A DNA stretch of 64,000 bases from G963663315 sp963668255 (GTDB taxonomy: Bacteria; Pseudomonadota; Gammaproteobacteria; Arenicellales; Poriferihabitantaceae). This document shows positions 1 to 8,148 of the stretch, in pieces (position 1 is the first letter of the stretch; each line of letters opens with the position of its first letter). The position numbers and the translations under genes were made by a program. The notes under the pieces were generated by a model. That model made no database searches, was not told the origin of the DNA, and saw only the letters and a program-made list of their open reading frames with translations. The DNA lies in NCBI GenBank assembly GCA_965116595.1, contig OZ220708.1, positions 1,240,001 through 1,304,000 of the forward strand. The letters run 5' to 3'.

Positions 1-312
1 AAAATCCCGGCCATGGCGGTCCTTCATTCGTAATAATTCAGGGCCATATTCCTGCCATCGACCAGACTCATTCCAGAGTTCTGCCGGCTGGACGCCCGGT
101 AACAAGACCTGCTGGGCGCCAGCGCGGTTCATTTCTTCGCGCACGATTGCCTCTACCTTGTTCAATACCCGTATCCCCATAGGCAGCCAGTTGTAAATCC
201 CTGCTGCTACCCCGCGAATCAGTCCCGCCCGGAGCATAAGCTTATGAGATATGACCTCTGCGTCGGTGGGCGTTTCCTTGAGGGTTGCCAGTAATAGTTT
301 TGAGGTGCGCAT
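1..312 (-). CDS. proS: prolyl-tRNA synthetase, N-terminal part (cut by window edge)
   Basis: Charges tRNA-Pro with proline in the cytosol. Only the first 104 codons lie in the window and the frame runs open to base 1. The start reads MRTSKLLLATLKETPTDAEV and continues with SHKLMLRAGLIRG and WLPMGIRVLNKVE, which is the classic beginning of bacterial-type ProRS, including the class II motif 1 region near residues 40-60. It is transcribed in the same direction as the dipeptidase-like gene upstream, across a 92-base gap in which no clear signal is seen. Family identity is certain from these motifs; catalytic motifs 2 and 3 and the editing domain are outside the window. Confidence 0.93.
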   Translation of the reverse strand, partial: MRTSKLLLATLKETPTDAEVISHKLMLRAGLIRGVAAGIYNWLPMGIRVLNKVEAIVREEMNRAGAQQVLLPGVQPAELWNESGRWQEYGPELLRMKDRHGRDF

Positions 313-404
313 GACTTTTGAATGGATGGGCAGCAAGCGTTAGTTCGAGGGGTTATACTTGCATTTAACGATATATGCAAATACCGTGAACCGGTCGGTT
401 TTCT

Positions 405-1379
405 TCAGGCGGCGGTAAATGACTTGCGAAAAAAACGCAACCAGTTGAGTCCCATAATTTTTTCGATATCCTCGCTGGTAAACCCGGCCAGCTCCAGCCC
501 CCGGGCAATATTGCCGAAATGGGTTGAGTTACCAAACCATTCCGGTTGATCGGGCCAACCGGCATTGGATGCCGTCCCTTCGCCATAGTCGGTGACTTTA
601 CTCCAGCGGCCATTTCGCATCCAGGTTACCACTGAATCCGGCTGGCCCTGGCATAAATCCGAACCAATACCTATGCGGTCAATTCCGATTAACGAAGCGG
701 TATCGGCAACCATGTTACAAAACTCTTGCAGGGTACAATCCGGTCCTCGCTTCAAATGAAACGGATATAAACTGAAACCAAGCATACCCCCGCTCTGCCC
801 AAGCGCCTTGAGCACTGTGTCCGATTTATTGCGCAGAGCCGGTTCAAAAGAGGACGGATTCGCATGGGTAATGGCAATCGGGCGATCAGAAATATCAATT
901 GCTTCCAGGGTGGACCGTTCGGCGCTGTGTGACATATCTATAACCATGCCAACACGATTCATTTCCCTGATGATCTGCCTCCCGAATCGGGTAATACCGC
1001 AGTCGTTCTCTTCATAGCAGCCGGTCGCAAGCAGGCTCTGATTGTTATAGCTGAGTTGCATGAAGCGCACACCGAGCTCGTGAAAAATTTCAACCAGTTG
1101 ATAGTCATCCTCGATAGGTGAGCAATTCTGGAATCCAAATATGACCGCCGTCCGGTCGTTTTTTCCAGCCTCCAGAACAGCCGCTGCACAATCCGCTTTG
1201 ACAATCAAGTCACTATGTTGCTCGAACAATCTGTTCCATTCGCCAATATTTCTCAAGGCTTCAATGCAAGTCTCATGGTATGCAATCGTGACATGGACAC
1301 AATTCAGGCCTCCCTGGCGCATTTGTTCGAATATTTCCCGATTCCAGTTGGAATACTGCAATCCATCAATGATCAACAT
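405..1379 (-). CDS. M19 (renal dipeptidase-like) family protein with altered metal site
   Basis: 324 residues with the M19 fold: IIDGL at residues 3-7, IDMSH ending at His151, ITHANPSS with His172 and GIGSD further on. Canonical M19 enzymes have an HxD zinc pair directly after IDG and a bridging Glu in a VEGG-like motif. By eye, Leu7 and Tyr9 replace the HxD pair and Gln84 (FGFQN) replaces the Glu, so normal two-zinc dipeptidase chemistry is doubtful. The protein resembles the subgroup that sits in glycine betaine catabolic clusters of Pseudomonas, recalled from family knowledge. It lies directly downstream of the aldehyde dehydrogenase gene with only 4 bases between them, so the two are almost certainly cotranscribed. 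Substrate unknown. Confidence 0.82.
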   Translation of the reverse strand: MLIIDGLQYSNWNREIFEQMRQGGLNCVHVTIAYHETCIEALRNIGEWNRLFEQHSDLIVKADCAAAVLEAGKNDRTAVIFGFQNCSPIEDDYQLVEIFHELGVRFMQLSYNNQSLLATGCYEENDCGITRFGRQIIREMNRVGMVIDMSHSAERSTLEAIDISDRPIAITHANPSSFEPALRNKSDTVLKALGQSGGMLGFSLYPFHLKRGPDCTLQEFCNMVADTASLIGIDRIGIGSDLCQGQPDSVVTWMRNGRWSKVTDYGEGTASNAGWPDQPEWFGNSTHFGNIARGLELAGFTSEDIEKIMGLNWLRFFRKSFTAA

Positions 1380-1383
1380 AGTC

Positions 1384-2817
1384 TTAAGCTTTCAGGTAGG
1401 TGGTTTTCACCTGGGTATAAAATTCGGCAGCATACTGTCCTTGCTCGCGAGACCCGAAACTCGAGTTCTTCCTGCCACCGAATGGCACATGATAATCGGT
1501 TCCCGATGTCGGCAGGTTGACCATCACGCAGCCTGATTTTGAATGTTTCCTGAAATGGCTGGCATGTGAGAGAGACCGGGTAATGATGCTGGAGGTCAAT
1601 CCGAACTCCGTATCATTGGCCAGTTCCAGCGCATGGTCGTAATCATCTGCCTTGATCACGCAGGTGATCGGCCCAAACACCTCATCCTTATTGATTTGCA
1701 TCGCGTTGTTTCCATTTATGAACAACGCCGGCTTCATATAGTATCCCGGGGTGGATAATTCAATACGGTCTCCGCCATAAATCAACTCTGCACCTTCTTG
1801 CTTGCCAATAGCCAGATATTTCTGATTTTGATCCAGTTGTGCCTGATCCACCACTGGACCAATGTTGGACCTTTCGTCCAGAGCATGACCGGTGACCAAC
1901 CGGCCCATGGCTTTTTCCATGGCTTCGACAAATTGATCATGAACGCCTGCAGTGACAATTATCCGTGATGACGCGGTACATTTTTGTCCTGTACTGAAAA
2001 ACGCCCCGTTTACCGCACACGCTACCGCAATATCCATATCCGCATCATCGAGTACTACCAGCGGGTTTTTACTGCCCATCTCCATTTGCACCTTGGTCAG
2101 GTTTTGTGCTGCCGCCAATGCAATTCTTCTACCTGTCGCGAGCGAGCCGGTGAAAGTGATGGCATCTATATCGCTGGAAGTAATGATTGCTTCCCCAACC
2201 GACCGACCCGCTCCGAGCACCATATTCACCAAGCCAGCGGGCAGATCCTGATTGGAGATTATCTCCATTAGCGCAACCGCACTGGCTGGTGTCAGATTGG
2301 CCGGCTTCCAGACCACGCCATTACCATAGGCAATGGCAGGCGCGAGCTTCCAGCAGGGAAGCGCGGTCGGAAAATTCCACGGTGTAATCACACCAATCAC
2401 GCCAACCGGCTCTCTGGTCACCTGAATCTCTACTCCAGGTCGGACAGAGTCACAGAAATCCCCCATTTGCCGCAAAACTTCAGCAGCGTAATATGTGAAA
2501 AACTGCCCGGCACGATAGACCTCTCCTTTTCCTTCGGGCACGGTCTTGCCCTCTTCCCGGCACAGTAATTTGCCCAACTCTGTGGAACCATCCATCAAGG
2601 TCCGGCCGATCGCCATCAGCACGTTGTAACGCTGCTCCAGCCCGCTGTCAGCCCAGATGGCCTGTGCTTTGCGGGCAGCGTCGACAGCCTCCTCAACCTG
2701 TGCCGTACTGGCCTGGGAAAACTCACCAACGACATCCCGGGTATCTGACGGGTTTACGTCCGGTATATTGTCGATCCCATCGACCCATCGGCCGTTAATA
2801 TAATTCCGTGTTTTCAT
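1384..2817 (-). CDS. NAD(P)-dependent aldehyde dehydrogenase, probable 2-oxoglutarate semialdehyde type
   Basis: 477 residues with the whole aldehyde dehydrogenase signature: TPWNFP, EMGSKNP with the general base Glu246 and GQKCTASS with the nucleophile Cys280. Overall sequence character fits the 2,5-dioxopentanoate (alpha-ketoglutarate semialdehyde) dehydrogenases used in hydroxyproline and sugar-acid breakdown, but substrate cannot be fixed by eye. I chose the ATG at 2817; an in-frame TTG two codons upstream is possible. It forms an operon with the M19-like gene and is divergent from an Ldh2-family reductase. Both enzyme types occur together in bacterial hydroxyproline/proline-type degradation clusters, which is the likely setting here. 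Confidence 0.88.
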   Translation of the reverse strand: MKTRNYINGRWVDGIDNIPDVNPSDTRDVVGEFSQASTAQVEEAVDAARKAQAIWADSGLEQRYNVLMAIGRTLMDGSTELGKLLCREEGKTVPEGKGEVYRAGQFFTYYAAEVLRQMGDFCDSVRPGVEIQVTREPVGVIGVITPWNFPTALPCWKLAPAIAYGNGVVWKPANLTPASAVALMEIISNQDLPAGLVNMVLGAGRSVGEAIITSSDIDAITFTGSLATGRRIALAAAQNLTKVQMEMGSKNPLVVLDDADMDIAVACAVNGAFFSTGQKCTASSRIIVTAGVHDQFVEAMEKAMGRLVTGHALDERSNIGPVVDQAQLDQNQKYLAIGKQEGAELIYGGDRIELSTPGYYMKPALFINGNNAMQINKDEVFGPITCVIKADDYDHALELANDTEFGLTSSIITRSLSHASHFRKHSKSGCVMVNLPTSGTDYHVPFGGRKNSSFGSREQGQYAAEFYTQVKTTYLKA

Positions 2818-2981
2818 TACCAAAAGTACCTGTTGTCTGCAATGTCGATTTGCCCTGATGATAACGTGATTATCCGGGATTACAACCTCGACAGCCGCAC
2901 CACCGTTAAATCCTGTTACTTTCAGACAATGATTGATTTGTTGGGTTGATTATTCTACTTCCATGCCCCACAATCGTTTTC
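2818..2981. promoter_or_regulatory. divergent intergenic region between aldehyde dehydrogenase and Ldh2-family genes
   Basis: This 164-base gap separates two divergently transcribed catabolic genes, so both promoters must lie here. I see AT-rich stretches on both sides but no confident -35/-10 pair and no clear operator palindrome. No regulator gene is adjacent. Confidence 0.5.
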
Positions 2982-3989
2982 ATGAGCACAGTGACCCTTT
3001 CCCTCGAACAGGTACACCAACTCGCCTTTGATACACTCCATGAATCCGGCTGCAACAGTGAAAATGCTGAAGCAGTGGCAGATACAATCACCTCTGCGGA
3101 ACGTGATTTATGTCATGCCCATGGATTGTTCAGACTTCCCGGATATGTTGCATCACTTAAAAGCGGCAAAGTTAATGGTAATGCGCTACCAAAAGTTGAA
3201 AAACTTGCTGCAGGCGTGCTTCGTGTTGACGGCGATGACGGCTATGCGCCTCTGGCGCTGAAAACCGCAAGAGATCCGCTGGCCGAGTGTGCCAGGGAGA
3301 ACGGCATTGCAGCGATGTCCTTGATCAAAATCCATCACTTTGCAGCGCTTTGGGTTGAAATCGAATCCTTGACCGAAAAAGGTCTGGCTGCGATGGCCTT
3401 CACTGCTTACACCCCTTCGGTGGCGCCCGCTGGAGGAACAAAGCCTTTTTATGGGACCAATCCCATGGCGTTTGGCTGGCCACGACCTGGTGCGCCACCT
3501 ATGGTCTGGGATCAGGCTACGGCAACCCAGGCGCGTGGCGAAGTGATGATCGCTGCCCGCGAAGGACATGAACTACCCCCTGGTGTGGGTATTGACAAGG
3601 ATGGTAACCCGACCACCGACCCGAATCAGGTGCTTGCGGGTTCTCTGTTACCGTTTGGCGGATACAAGGGTGCATCAATCGCGTTGATGATTGAACTGCT
3701 GGTGGGTCCTTTGATTGGTGAGCGCTGCAGCTTCGAAGCGGCTGTGGCAGACAACAAGGATGGCGGCCCGCCTCGCGGAGGTGAACTGCTGATCGCAATA
3801 GACCCTTCAAGGTTTGGCAATGCTGAGGACCCCTTTGCCCACGCTGACCGACTTTTCGGAGCGCTGCTTGAACAACAGGGAACTCGACTACCGGGCAATC
3901 GCCGTGTGAAAAACCGCAAAATCTCGGCAACCCGGGGGATCACTGTTTCTCAATCCCTGATGGAGAAAATTCAGCGCCTCCAGGCATAA
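2982..3989 (+). CDS. Ldh2-family NAD(P)H oxidoreductase (possible pyrroline-2-carboxylate reductase)
   Basis: 335 residues of the malate/L-lactate dehydrogenase 2 family. Visible family marks are the N-terminal helix with DLCHAHG (early catalytic His region), FYGTNPMAFGWPRPG, WDQATATQARGEV and LLPFGGYKGASIAL. Members reduce cyclic imino acids such as pyrroline-2-carboxylate or piperideine-2-carboxylate, or oxidise 2-hydroxyacids. The neighbouring semialdehyde dehydrogenase makes an imino-acid role (D-proline or 3-hydroxyproline breakdown) the best guess. The ATG at 2982 gives the normal family start MSTVTLSLEQV; a longer in-frame start at 2946 would add twelve unrelated residues. It converges with gyrB across 34 bases. 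Confidence 0.85.
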   Translation: MSTVTLSLEQVHQLAFDTLHESGCNSENAEAVADTITSAERDLCHAHGLFRLPGYVASLKSGKVNGNALPKVEKLAAGVLRVDGDDGYAPLALKTARDPLAECARENGIAAMSLIKIHHFAALWVEIESLTEKGLAAMAFTAYTPSVAPAGGTKPFYGTNPMAFGWPRPGAPPMVWDQATATQARGEVMIAAREGHELPPGVGIDKDGNPTTDPNQVLAGSLLPFGGYKGASIALMIELLVGPLIGERCSFEAAVADNKDGGPPRGGELLIAIDPSRFGNAEDPFAHADRLFGALLEQQGTRLPGNRRVKNRKISATRGITVSQSLMEKIQRLQA

Positions 3990-4023
3990 CAACAACTATT
4001 CGTCAAAAGAGACACGGCGGCAA

Positions 4024-6435
4024 TCAAATATCAAGGTTTGAAACCGAAAATGCATTTTTCTCGATGAATTCCCTGCGAGGTTCGACGTGGTCTCCCATCA
4101 GCGTGGTAAAAGTTTCATCTGCACCTACAACATCTTCGATAGTAACCTGAAGAAGGCGGCGCACCGCGGGGTCCATGGTGGTTTCCCACAACTGTTCGGG
4201 ATTCATTTCCCCGAGTCCCTTGTATCGTTGAATCGAGAGACCTTTTTTCGCCATTCCCATCATCCATTCCACCGACTTGGAAAAACTGTCGAATTCTCCC
4301 TTGCTGTTGCCCCATTCGACTACAAACCCTTTCCCGAACTCCTTTAATCTGGCGCCGTGAGCAATCAACGACCGGTATTCTGCACTATTGAAAAGGCTCG
4401 CGGGCAGATCAGTGGTTTCTTCCAGACCAAATTGCTGTATTGATACAGTCAGGGTCGATATGGTTGAATTTCCGCTCACTGAATAGCGAACGGTGTCGCT
4501 ATTATCCGCATTCAGCACTATTTCCAGGGCGGTTGCTATTCGGGTTATGCTTTCCCGGTCACCCAGTTCCTGTTCCACAATCGGTCCGATTGATAACAGC
4601 GCTTCAAGGATTTCCCGGTTATAACGTCTGGACAGCCGGTCTATGATTTGCACAGTAGAATTGTTTTGGGTAACCAGCCTCTTCAGTTCGGCTCCACTTA
4701 TAGTTTTACCCGAGTTTATAGTATTACCCAGGGCATGCAGTTTTGCGTTATCTGCAATTATGCTCATCAAGTGATTCACCATTTCAGAATCATCCTTTAT
4801 GTAGATTTCCTTTTTCTTGATCTCCAGTTTATATAACGGCGGCTGAGCGATATAGATATATCCTTTTTGTATCAATTCCGACATTTGCCGGAAAAAGAAG
4901 GTGAGTAACAATGTCCGTATGTGCGAACCATCGACGTCTGCGTCAGTCATGATGATGATGCGATGGTAACGTAGTTTTGAAATATCGAAATCTGCCTTGC
5001 CTATTCCAGTTCCAAGGGCAGTGATCAGGGTTGTCACTTCTTCTGAGGAAAGCATCTTGTCAAAGCGCGCCTTTTCTACATTCAGAATTTTACCCTTGAG
5101 CGGTAAAATAGCCTGAAACTTCCTGTCTCTGGCCTGCTTCGCGCTCCCTCCCGCCGAATCTCCCTCGACCAGATACAATTCGCATAATGCAGGATCCTGC
5201 TCCTGACAATCTGACAGTTTCCCAGGCAAACTGCCCAGGTCCAGGGCATTTTTACGTCGGGTCATTTCCCTGGCTTTTCTTGCGGCTTCCCGAGCACGTG
5301 CAGAATTGACAATGCGGTTGGCTATGATTTTTGCTTCTCTGGGATTTTCAAGAAGAAAATTGCCAAGCGCTTCGGATACTATGGACTCGACCGAACCCTT
5401 CACCTCGGAAGACACCAGTTTATCCTTTGTCTGGGAGGAAAATTTCGGGTCGGCGACCTTGATCGACAAAACAGCGGTCAAGCCTTCTCGGCAATCATCG
5501 CCACTTAAACTTACTTTTTCTTTCTTGGCCAGACCCAGTTCGGTGACATAACCGTTCAGGGTGCGTGTCATCGCGCCCCGAAGTCCTGCCAAATGTGCAC
5601 CACCATCTGTTTGTGGTATATTATTGGTATAGCAAAAAGTGTTTTCCTGATACGAGTCATTCCATTGCATCGCGAGATCAACCAGAACACCATCCTTTTT
5701 ACCAATAGAAGTAAAAACTGTGGGATGTAATGCGGTTTTATTTTTGTTCAGATGTTGCACGAAAGCAGCGATCCCTCCTTCGTATTCAAATACATCCCTG
5801 GCATCCGAACGCTCGTCGGTGAGTTCTATGCGTACTCCGCGATTAAGAAATGACAGTTCGCGTAGTCTTTTCCGCAAAATTTCATAGTGAAACTCAATGC
5901 TGGAAAAAGTCTCCGTACTGGCTGAAAAGGTGATCGTTGTCCCTGTTTCCCGTGAATTTCCTGTGACCTCCAACGGTGTCTGAGGTTCACCGTGTATGTA
6001 CACCTGTGTGTAGGTTTTACCCCCTCGACTAATCCGAAGGACGAGTTTTTCCGACAGTGCATTTACGACAGACACCCCCACGCCATGAAGTCCACCGGAT
6101 ACCTTATAGGCTTCCTGATCAAATTTTCCTCCTGCGTGAAGCACCGTCATGATCACTTCCGCAGCGCTTATCCCTCCTTCTTCTTCAAGTATACCTGTGG
6201 GAATCCCCCTGCCATCATCACTGACGGTAATGGAGTCATCGTTGTGTATCACCACTTCGATTCGACTGCAATACCCGGCCAATGCTTCGTCTATGGCGTT
6301 ATCCACGACTTCAAATACCATGTGATGAAGTCCTGTGCCATCATCCGTATCGCCAATATACATGCCTGGACGTTTGCGGACGGCATCCAATCCCTTCAGC
6401 ACCTTTATACTACTGGAATCGTAGTCATTCGACAT
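4024..6435 (-). CDS. gyrB: DNA gyrase subunit B
   Basis: ATPase subunit of DNA gyrase, the type IIA topoisomerase that adds negative supercoils. 803 residues, the length of gammaproteobacterial GyrB. N-terminal GHKL ATPase elements are visible (DNAIDEALAGY, DDGRGIPTG, GLHGVGVSVVNALS). The TOPRIM domain has LVEGDSAGGSAKQARDR and DADVDGSHIRTLLL, the metal site and quinolone-resistance region. The long insertion after TOPRIM (about residues 560-735) and the C-terminal QRYKGLGEMNPEQLWETTM follow. An AAGG ribosome site lies 10 bases before the ATG. Normally recF lies between dnaN and gyrB; here the 281-base gap carries two parS sites and no recF. Confidence 0.98.
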   Translation of the reverse strand: MSNDYDSSSIKVLKGLDAVRKRPGMYIGDTDDGTGLHHMVFEVVDNAIDEALAGYCSRIEVVIHNDDSITVSDDGRGIPTGILEEEGGISAAEVIMTVLHAGGKFDQEAYKVSGGLHGVGVSVVNALSEKLVLRISRGGKTYTQVYIHGEPQTPLEVTGNSRETGTTITFSASTETFSSIEFHYEILRKRLRELSFLNRGVRIELTDERSDARDVFEYEGGIAAFVQHLNKNKTALHPTVFTSIGKKDGVLVDLAMQWNDSYQENTFCYTNNIPQTDGGAHLAGLRGAMTRTLNGYVTELGLAKKEKVSLSGDDCREGLTAVLSIKVADPKFSSQTKDKLVSSEVKGSVESIVSEALGNFLLENPREAKIIANRIVNSARAREAARKAREMTRRKNALDLGSLPGKLSDCQEQDPALCELYLVEGDSAGGSAKQARDRKFQAILPLKGKILNVEKARFDKMLSSEEVTTLITALGTGIGKADFDISKLRYHRIIIMTDADVDGSHIRTLLLTFFFRQMSELIQKGYIYIAQPPLYKLEIKKKEIYIKDDSEMVNHLMSIIADNAKLHALGNTINSGKTISGAELKRLVTQNNSTVQIIDRLSRRYNREILEALLSIGPIVEQELGDRESITRIATALEIVLNADNSDTVRYSVSGNSTISTLTVSIQQFGLEETTDLPASLFNSAEYRSLIAHGARLKEFGKGFVVEWGNSKGEFDSFSKSVEWMMGMAKKGLSIQRYKGLGEMNPEQLWETTMDPAVRRLLQVTIEDVVGADETFTTLMGDHVEPRREFIEKNAFSVSNLDI

Positions 6436-6510
6436 AGAAAAACAACCTTGAATAAAACAACAATTTTACCACAGACAGGGCTTCAACTTATTCGGATGTG
6501 TTTGCTTCAA

Positions 6511-6528
6511 ATGTTTCACGTGAAACAT
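6511..6528. promoter_or_regulatory. parS centromere site 1
   Basis: ATGTTTCACGTGAAACAT is a perfect 18-base palindrome containing the universal chromosomal parS core TGTTTCACGTGAAACA. ParB, encoded at 30122-31036, nucleates here, and ParA uses the loaded complex to segregate new origins. The site lies 76 bases upstream of the gyrB start codon. Confidence 0.97.
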
Positions 6529-6607
6529 TAACCTGAAGAGATTTGCAGATCCGGTCTTTTATTGATGAAACACCGTTGCCTGGGCAGTTGGGCTGATTCA
6601 GTACATC

Positions 6608-6630
6608 GGTCAGGCACAAGGGGCCTGACC
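6608..6630. other. GC-rich inverted repeat between the two parS sites
   Basis: GGTCAGGC (6608-6615) and GCCTGACC (6623-6630) form a perfect 8-bp stem with a 7-base loop. No T-run follows on either strand, so a classical rho-independent terminator is not supported. It could still end dnaN transcripts or act as a protein site. Confidence 0.6.
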
Positions 6631-6690
6631 CAACAGAAGGATTATCCCTGATCTATATTCTTATGTCGAAATCAAGATTTCTGATTCAAA

Positions 6691-6706
6691 TGTTTCACGT
6701 GAAACA
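6691..6706. promoter_or_regulatory. parS centromere site 2
   Basis: TGTTTCACGTGAAACA is an exact second copy of the parS core, 10 bases past the dnaN stop codon. A paired parS close to oriC is typical of ParABS chromosomes and gives a strong ParB loading zone. Confidence 0.97.
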
Positions 6707-6716
6707 CCATCGACCT

Positions 6717-7853
6717 TTATAGTCGCATTGGCATCACCAGCCAGACTGACGGTTCGTCACCTGGCTGTTTCATAATGCAGATCCCTTCATTTCCCTGAAT
6801 ATGGAGTTCAATATCTTCTGTGGTGATCGCCTTGGCGGCATCTATCAGATAGCTGATATTATAGCCGGTTCCAATAACAACTCCATCGTAGTCGATTTCG
6901 AGCTCTTCCACTGATTCTTCCTTTTCCATATTGCTGGTAACTAACCGCATGTTACCTGGTTCTATTGTGATTTTAACGCCTTTGGCCCGGTCTGTGGTCA
7001 ATACTGCAGCGCGTGTCAGGGTTTCCAGAAAATCAGATCTGTTTACGCTGATTACGATGTTCAGTTCAGTATCCAGTACGCTTTTGAATTCCGGGAATTT
7101 CCCGTCTATCAACTTAGTGATGAGAACGGGTGCTGAGCGTACGGATGACTCGGGATGGCTGAAATTCCTCCCGGTCATTTTAAGATGGTTCCTGCTGACC
7201 TCTATGGTAAGGTCAGATTCATCATCACCATCAAGAAAACGGGCAATTTCCAGTACCGCCTTCCTGGGAACAATAATCTGCCTGATCTCTTTTGAATCCA
7301 ATGTAATGTCTGTGTTGGTTTGAGCCAGACGATGACCGTCCGTCGCAAGTACCTTCAAATCATTATTCTGCATCTCCAGTAAAATCCCATTCAGGTAATA
7401 TCGAACATCCTGAACACCCATTGCGAAAGACGTTTTGGCCAATATTGTTTTTAACGCCAGTTGACTGATTTTAAAACGGTCCTCCCAGTTATCTTCAGAA
7501 ATTCTCGGGAAGAAATCGGCATCCAGAGTATTCAGGGTATACCGACTCCGACCGGATGATACAATCATTCGATCTTTGTCAAGTTCCATCGAAATAATCG
7601 CATCTTCCGGTAAGATACGTGTAATATCGAAGATTTTACGAGAAGATAACGTAAATTTACAATCATCTCCCTGGACTTCATCAATGGTTTCGGAAATTTC
7701 CATTTCAAGATCAGTCCCTACAAGATTGAGTTTTCCTTCTTCCAAACTAAAGTATAGATTTCCAAGTATTGGTAGTGTTTGTCTTCTTTCAACAACACTG
7801 CTTACTCGACTGAGGACAGGAAAAAATCTTTTTTTGGAAATATTGATATTCAT
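6717..7853 (-). CDS. dnaN: DNA polymerase III beta sliding clamp
   Basis: Ring-shaped processivity clamp of the replicative polymerase. 378 residues, slightly longer than the E. coli protein (366), with three clamp domains. Typical stretches are LSRVSSVVERRQTLPILGNL at the N-terminus, YYLNGILLEM in the middle and the C-terminal SVWLVMPMRL, the canonical clamp ending that forms part of the peptide-binding pocket. The ATG at 7853 gives the normal MNINISKKRFFPVLS start; no good Shine-Dalgarno sequence is visible in the AT-rich leader. It follows dnaA in the usual order, separated by the putative origin. Confidence 0.97.
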   Translation of the reverse strand: MNINISKKRFFPVLSRVSSVVERRQTLPILGNLYFSLEEGKLNLVGTDLEMEISETIDEVQGDDCKFTLSSRKIFDITRILPEDAIISMELDKDRMIVSSGRSRYTLNTLDADFFPRISEDNWEDRFKISQLALKTILAKTSFAMGVQDVRYYLNGILLEMQNNDLKVLATDGHRLAQTNTDITLDSKEIRQIIVPRKAVLEIARFLDGDDESDLTIEVSRNHLKMTGRNFSHPESSVRSAPVLITKLIDGKFPEFKSVLDTELNIVISVNRSDFLETLTRAAVLTTDRAKGVKITIEPGNMRLVTSNMEKEESVEELEIDYDGVVIGTGYNISYLIDAAKAITTEDIELHIQGNEGICIMKQPGDEPSVWLVMPMRL

Positions 7854-8148
7854 ATATTATTTAATAGAATTAATAATTAAGAACTGTGGATATGTGAGTA
7901 ACGTTAAAAACCGATTGGGGTTCAATTACTTGTTACCTGTTTTATATGTGGGTAAATGTTGGAAGGATATTGTAAAACCAATTAACAAATTGTGGGTAAG
8001 TCTTTTCCACAATTTTATCCACAGAAAAACAACGAATATCAACAAAAACGACACATATCTATGCACAGTGTCCTGAAAAACGCGAATTGAATCGAAAGAC
8101 ATACAGCCAGGGATGGGTGAATTGGCCATCATGATTGTACGGTCATGG
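7854..8148. other. putative chromosomal replication origin (oriC) in the dnaA-dnaN gap
   Basis: A 295-base AT-rich gap with a cluster of DnaA-box sequences. TTATCCACA at 8015-8023 is perfect and TTTTCCACA at 8003-8011 fits the relaxed TTWTNCACA form. TTACCCACA appears twice on the minus strand (7947-7955 and 7991-7999). ATATCCACA (minus, 7885-7893) and CTATGCACA (plus, 8059-8067) each differ at one base. Next to dnaN (7854-7882) lies a very AT-rich run suited to be the unwinding element. Position and content match origins known from other gammaproteobacteria such as pseudomonads. No protein gene is credible in this gap. Confidence 0.85.

Larger units (their letters stand above)
6436..6716. 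other. dnaN-gyrB intergenic region carrying the parS pair
   Basis: A 281-base gap where recF would normally be. It holds two identical parS palindromes 179 bases apart and, between them, a GC-rich inverted repeat. No reading frame resembling RecF or a remnant is visible. The gyrB promoter must lie in or upstream of this segment unless gyrB is read through from dnaN. Confidence 0.8.

Noticed and set aside
6608..6630. Hairpin as a rho-independent terminator of dnaN
   Set aside because: The stem is perfect, but no U-run follows on either strand, so it is listed only as an inverted repeat.
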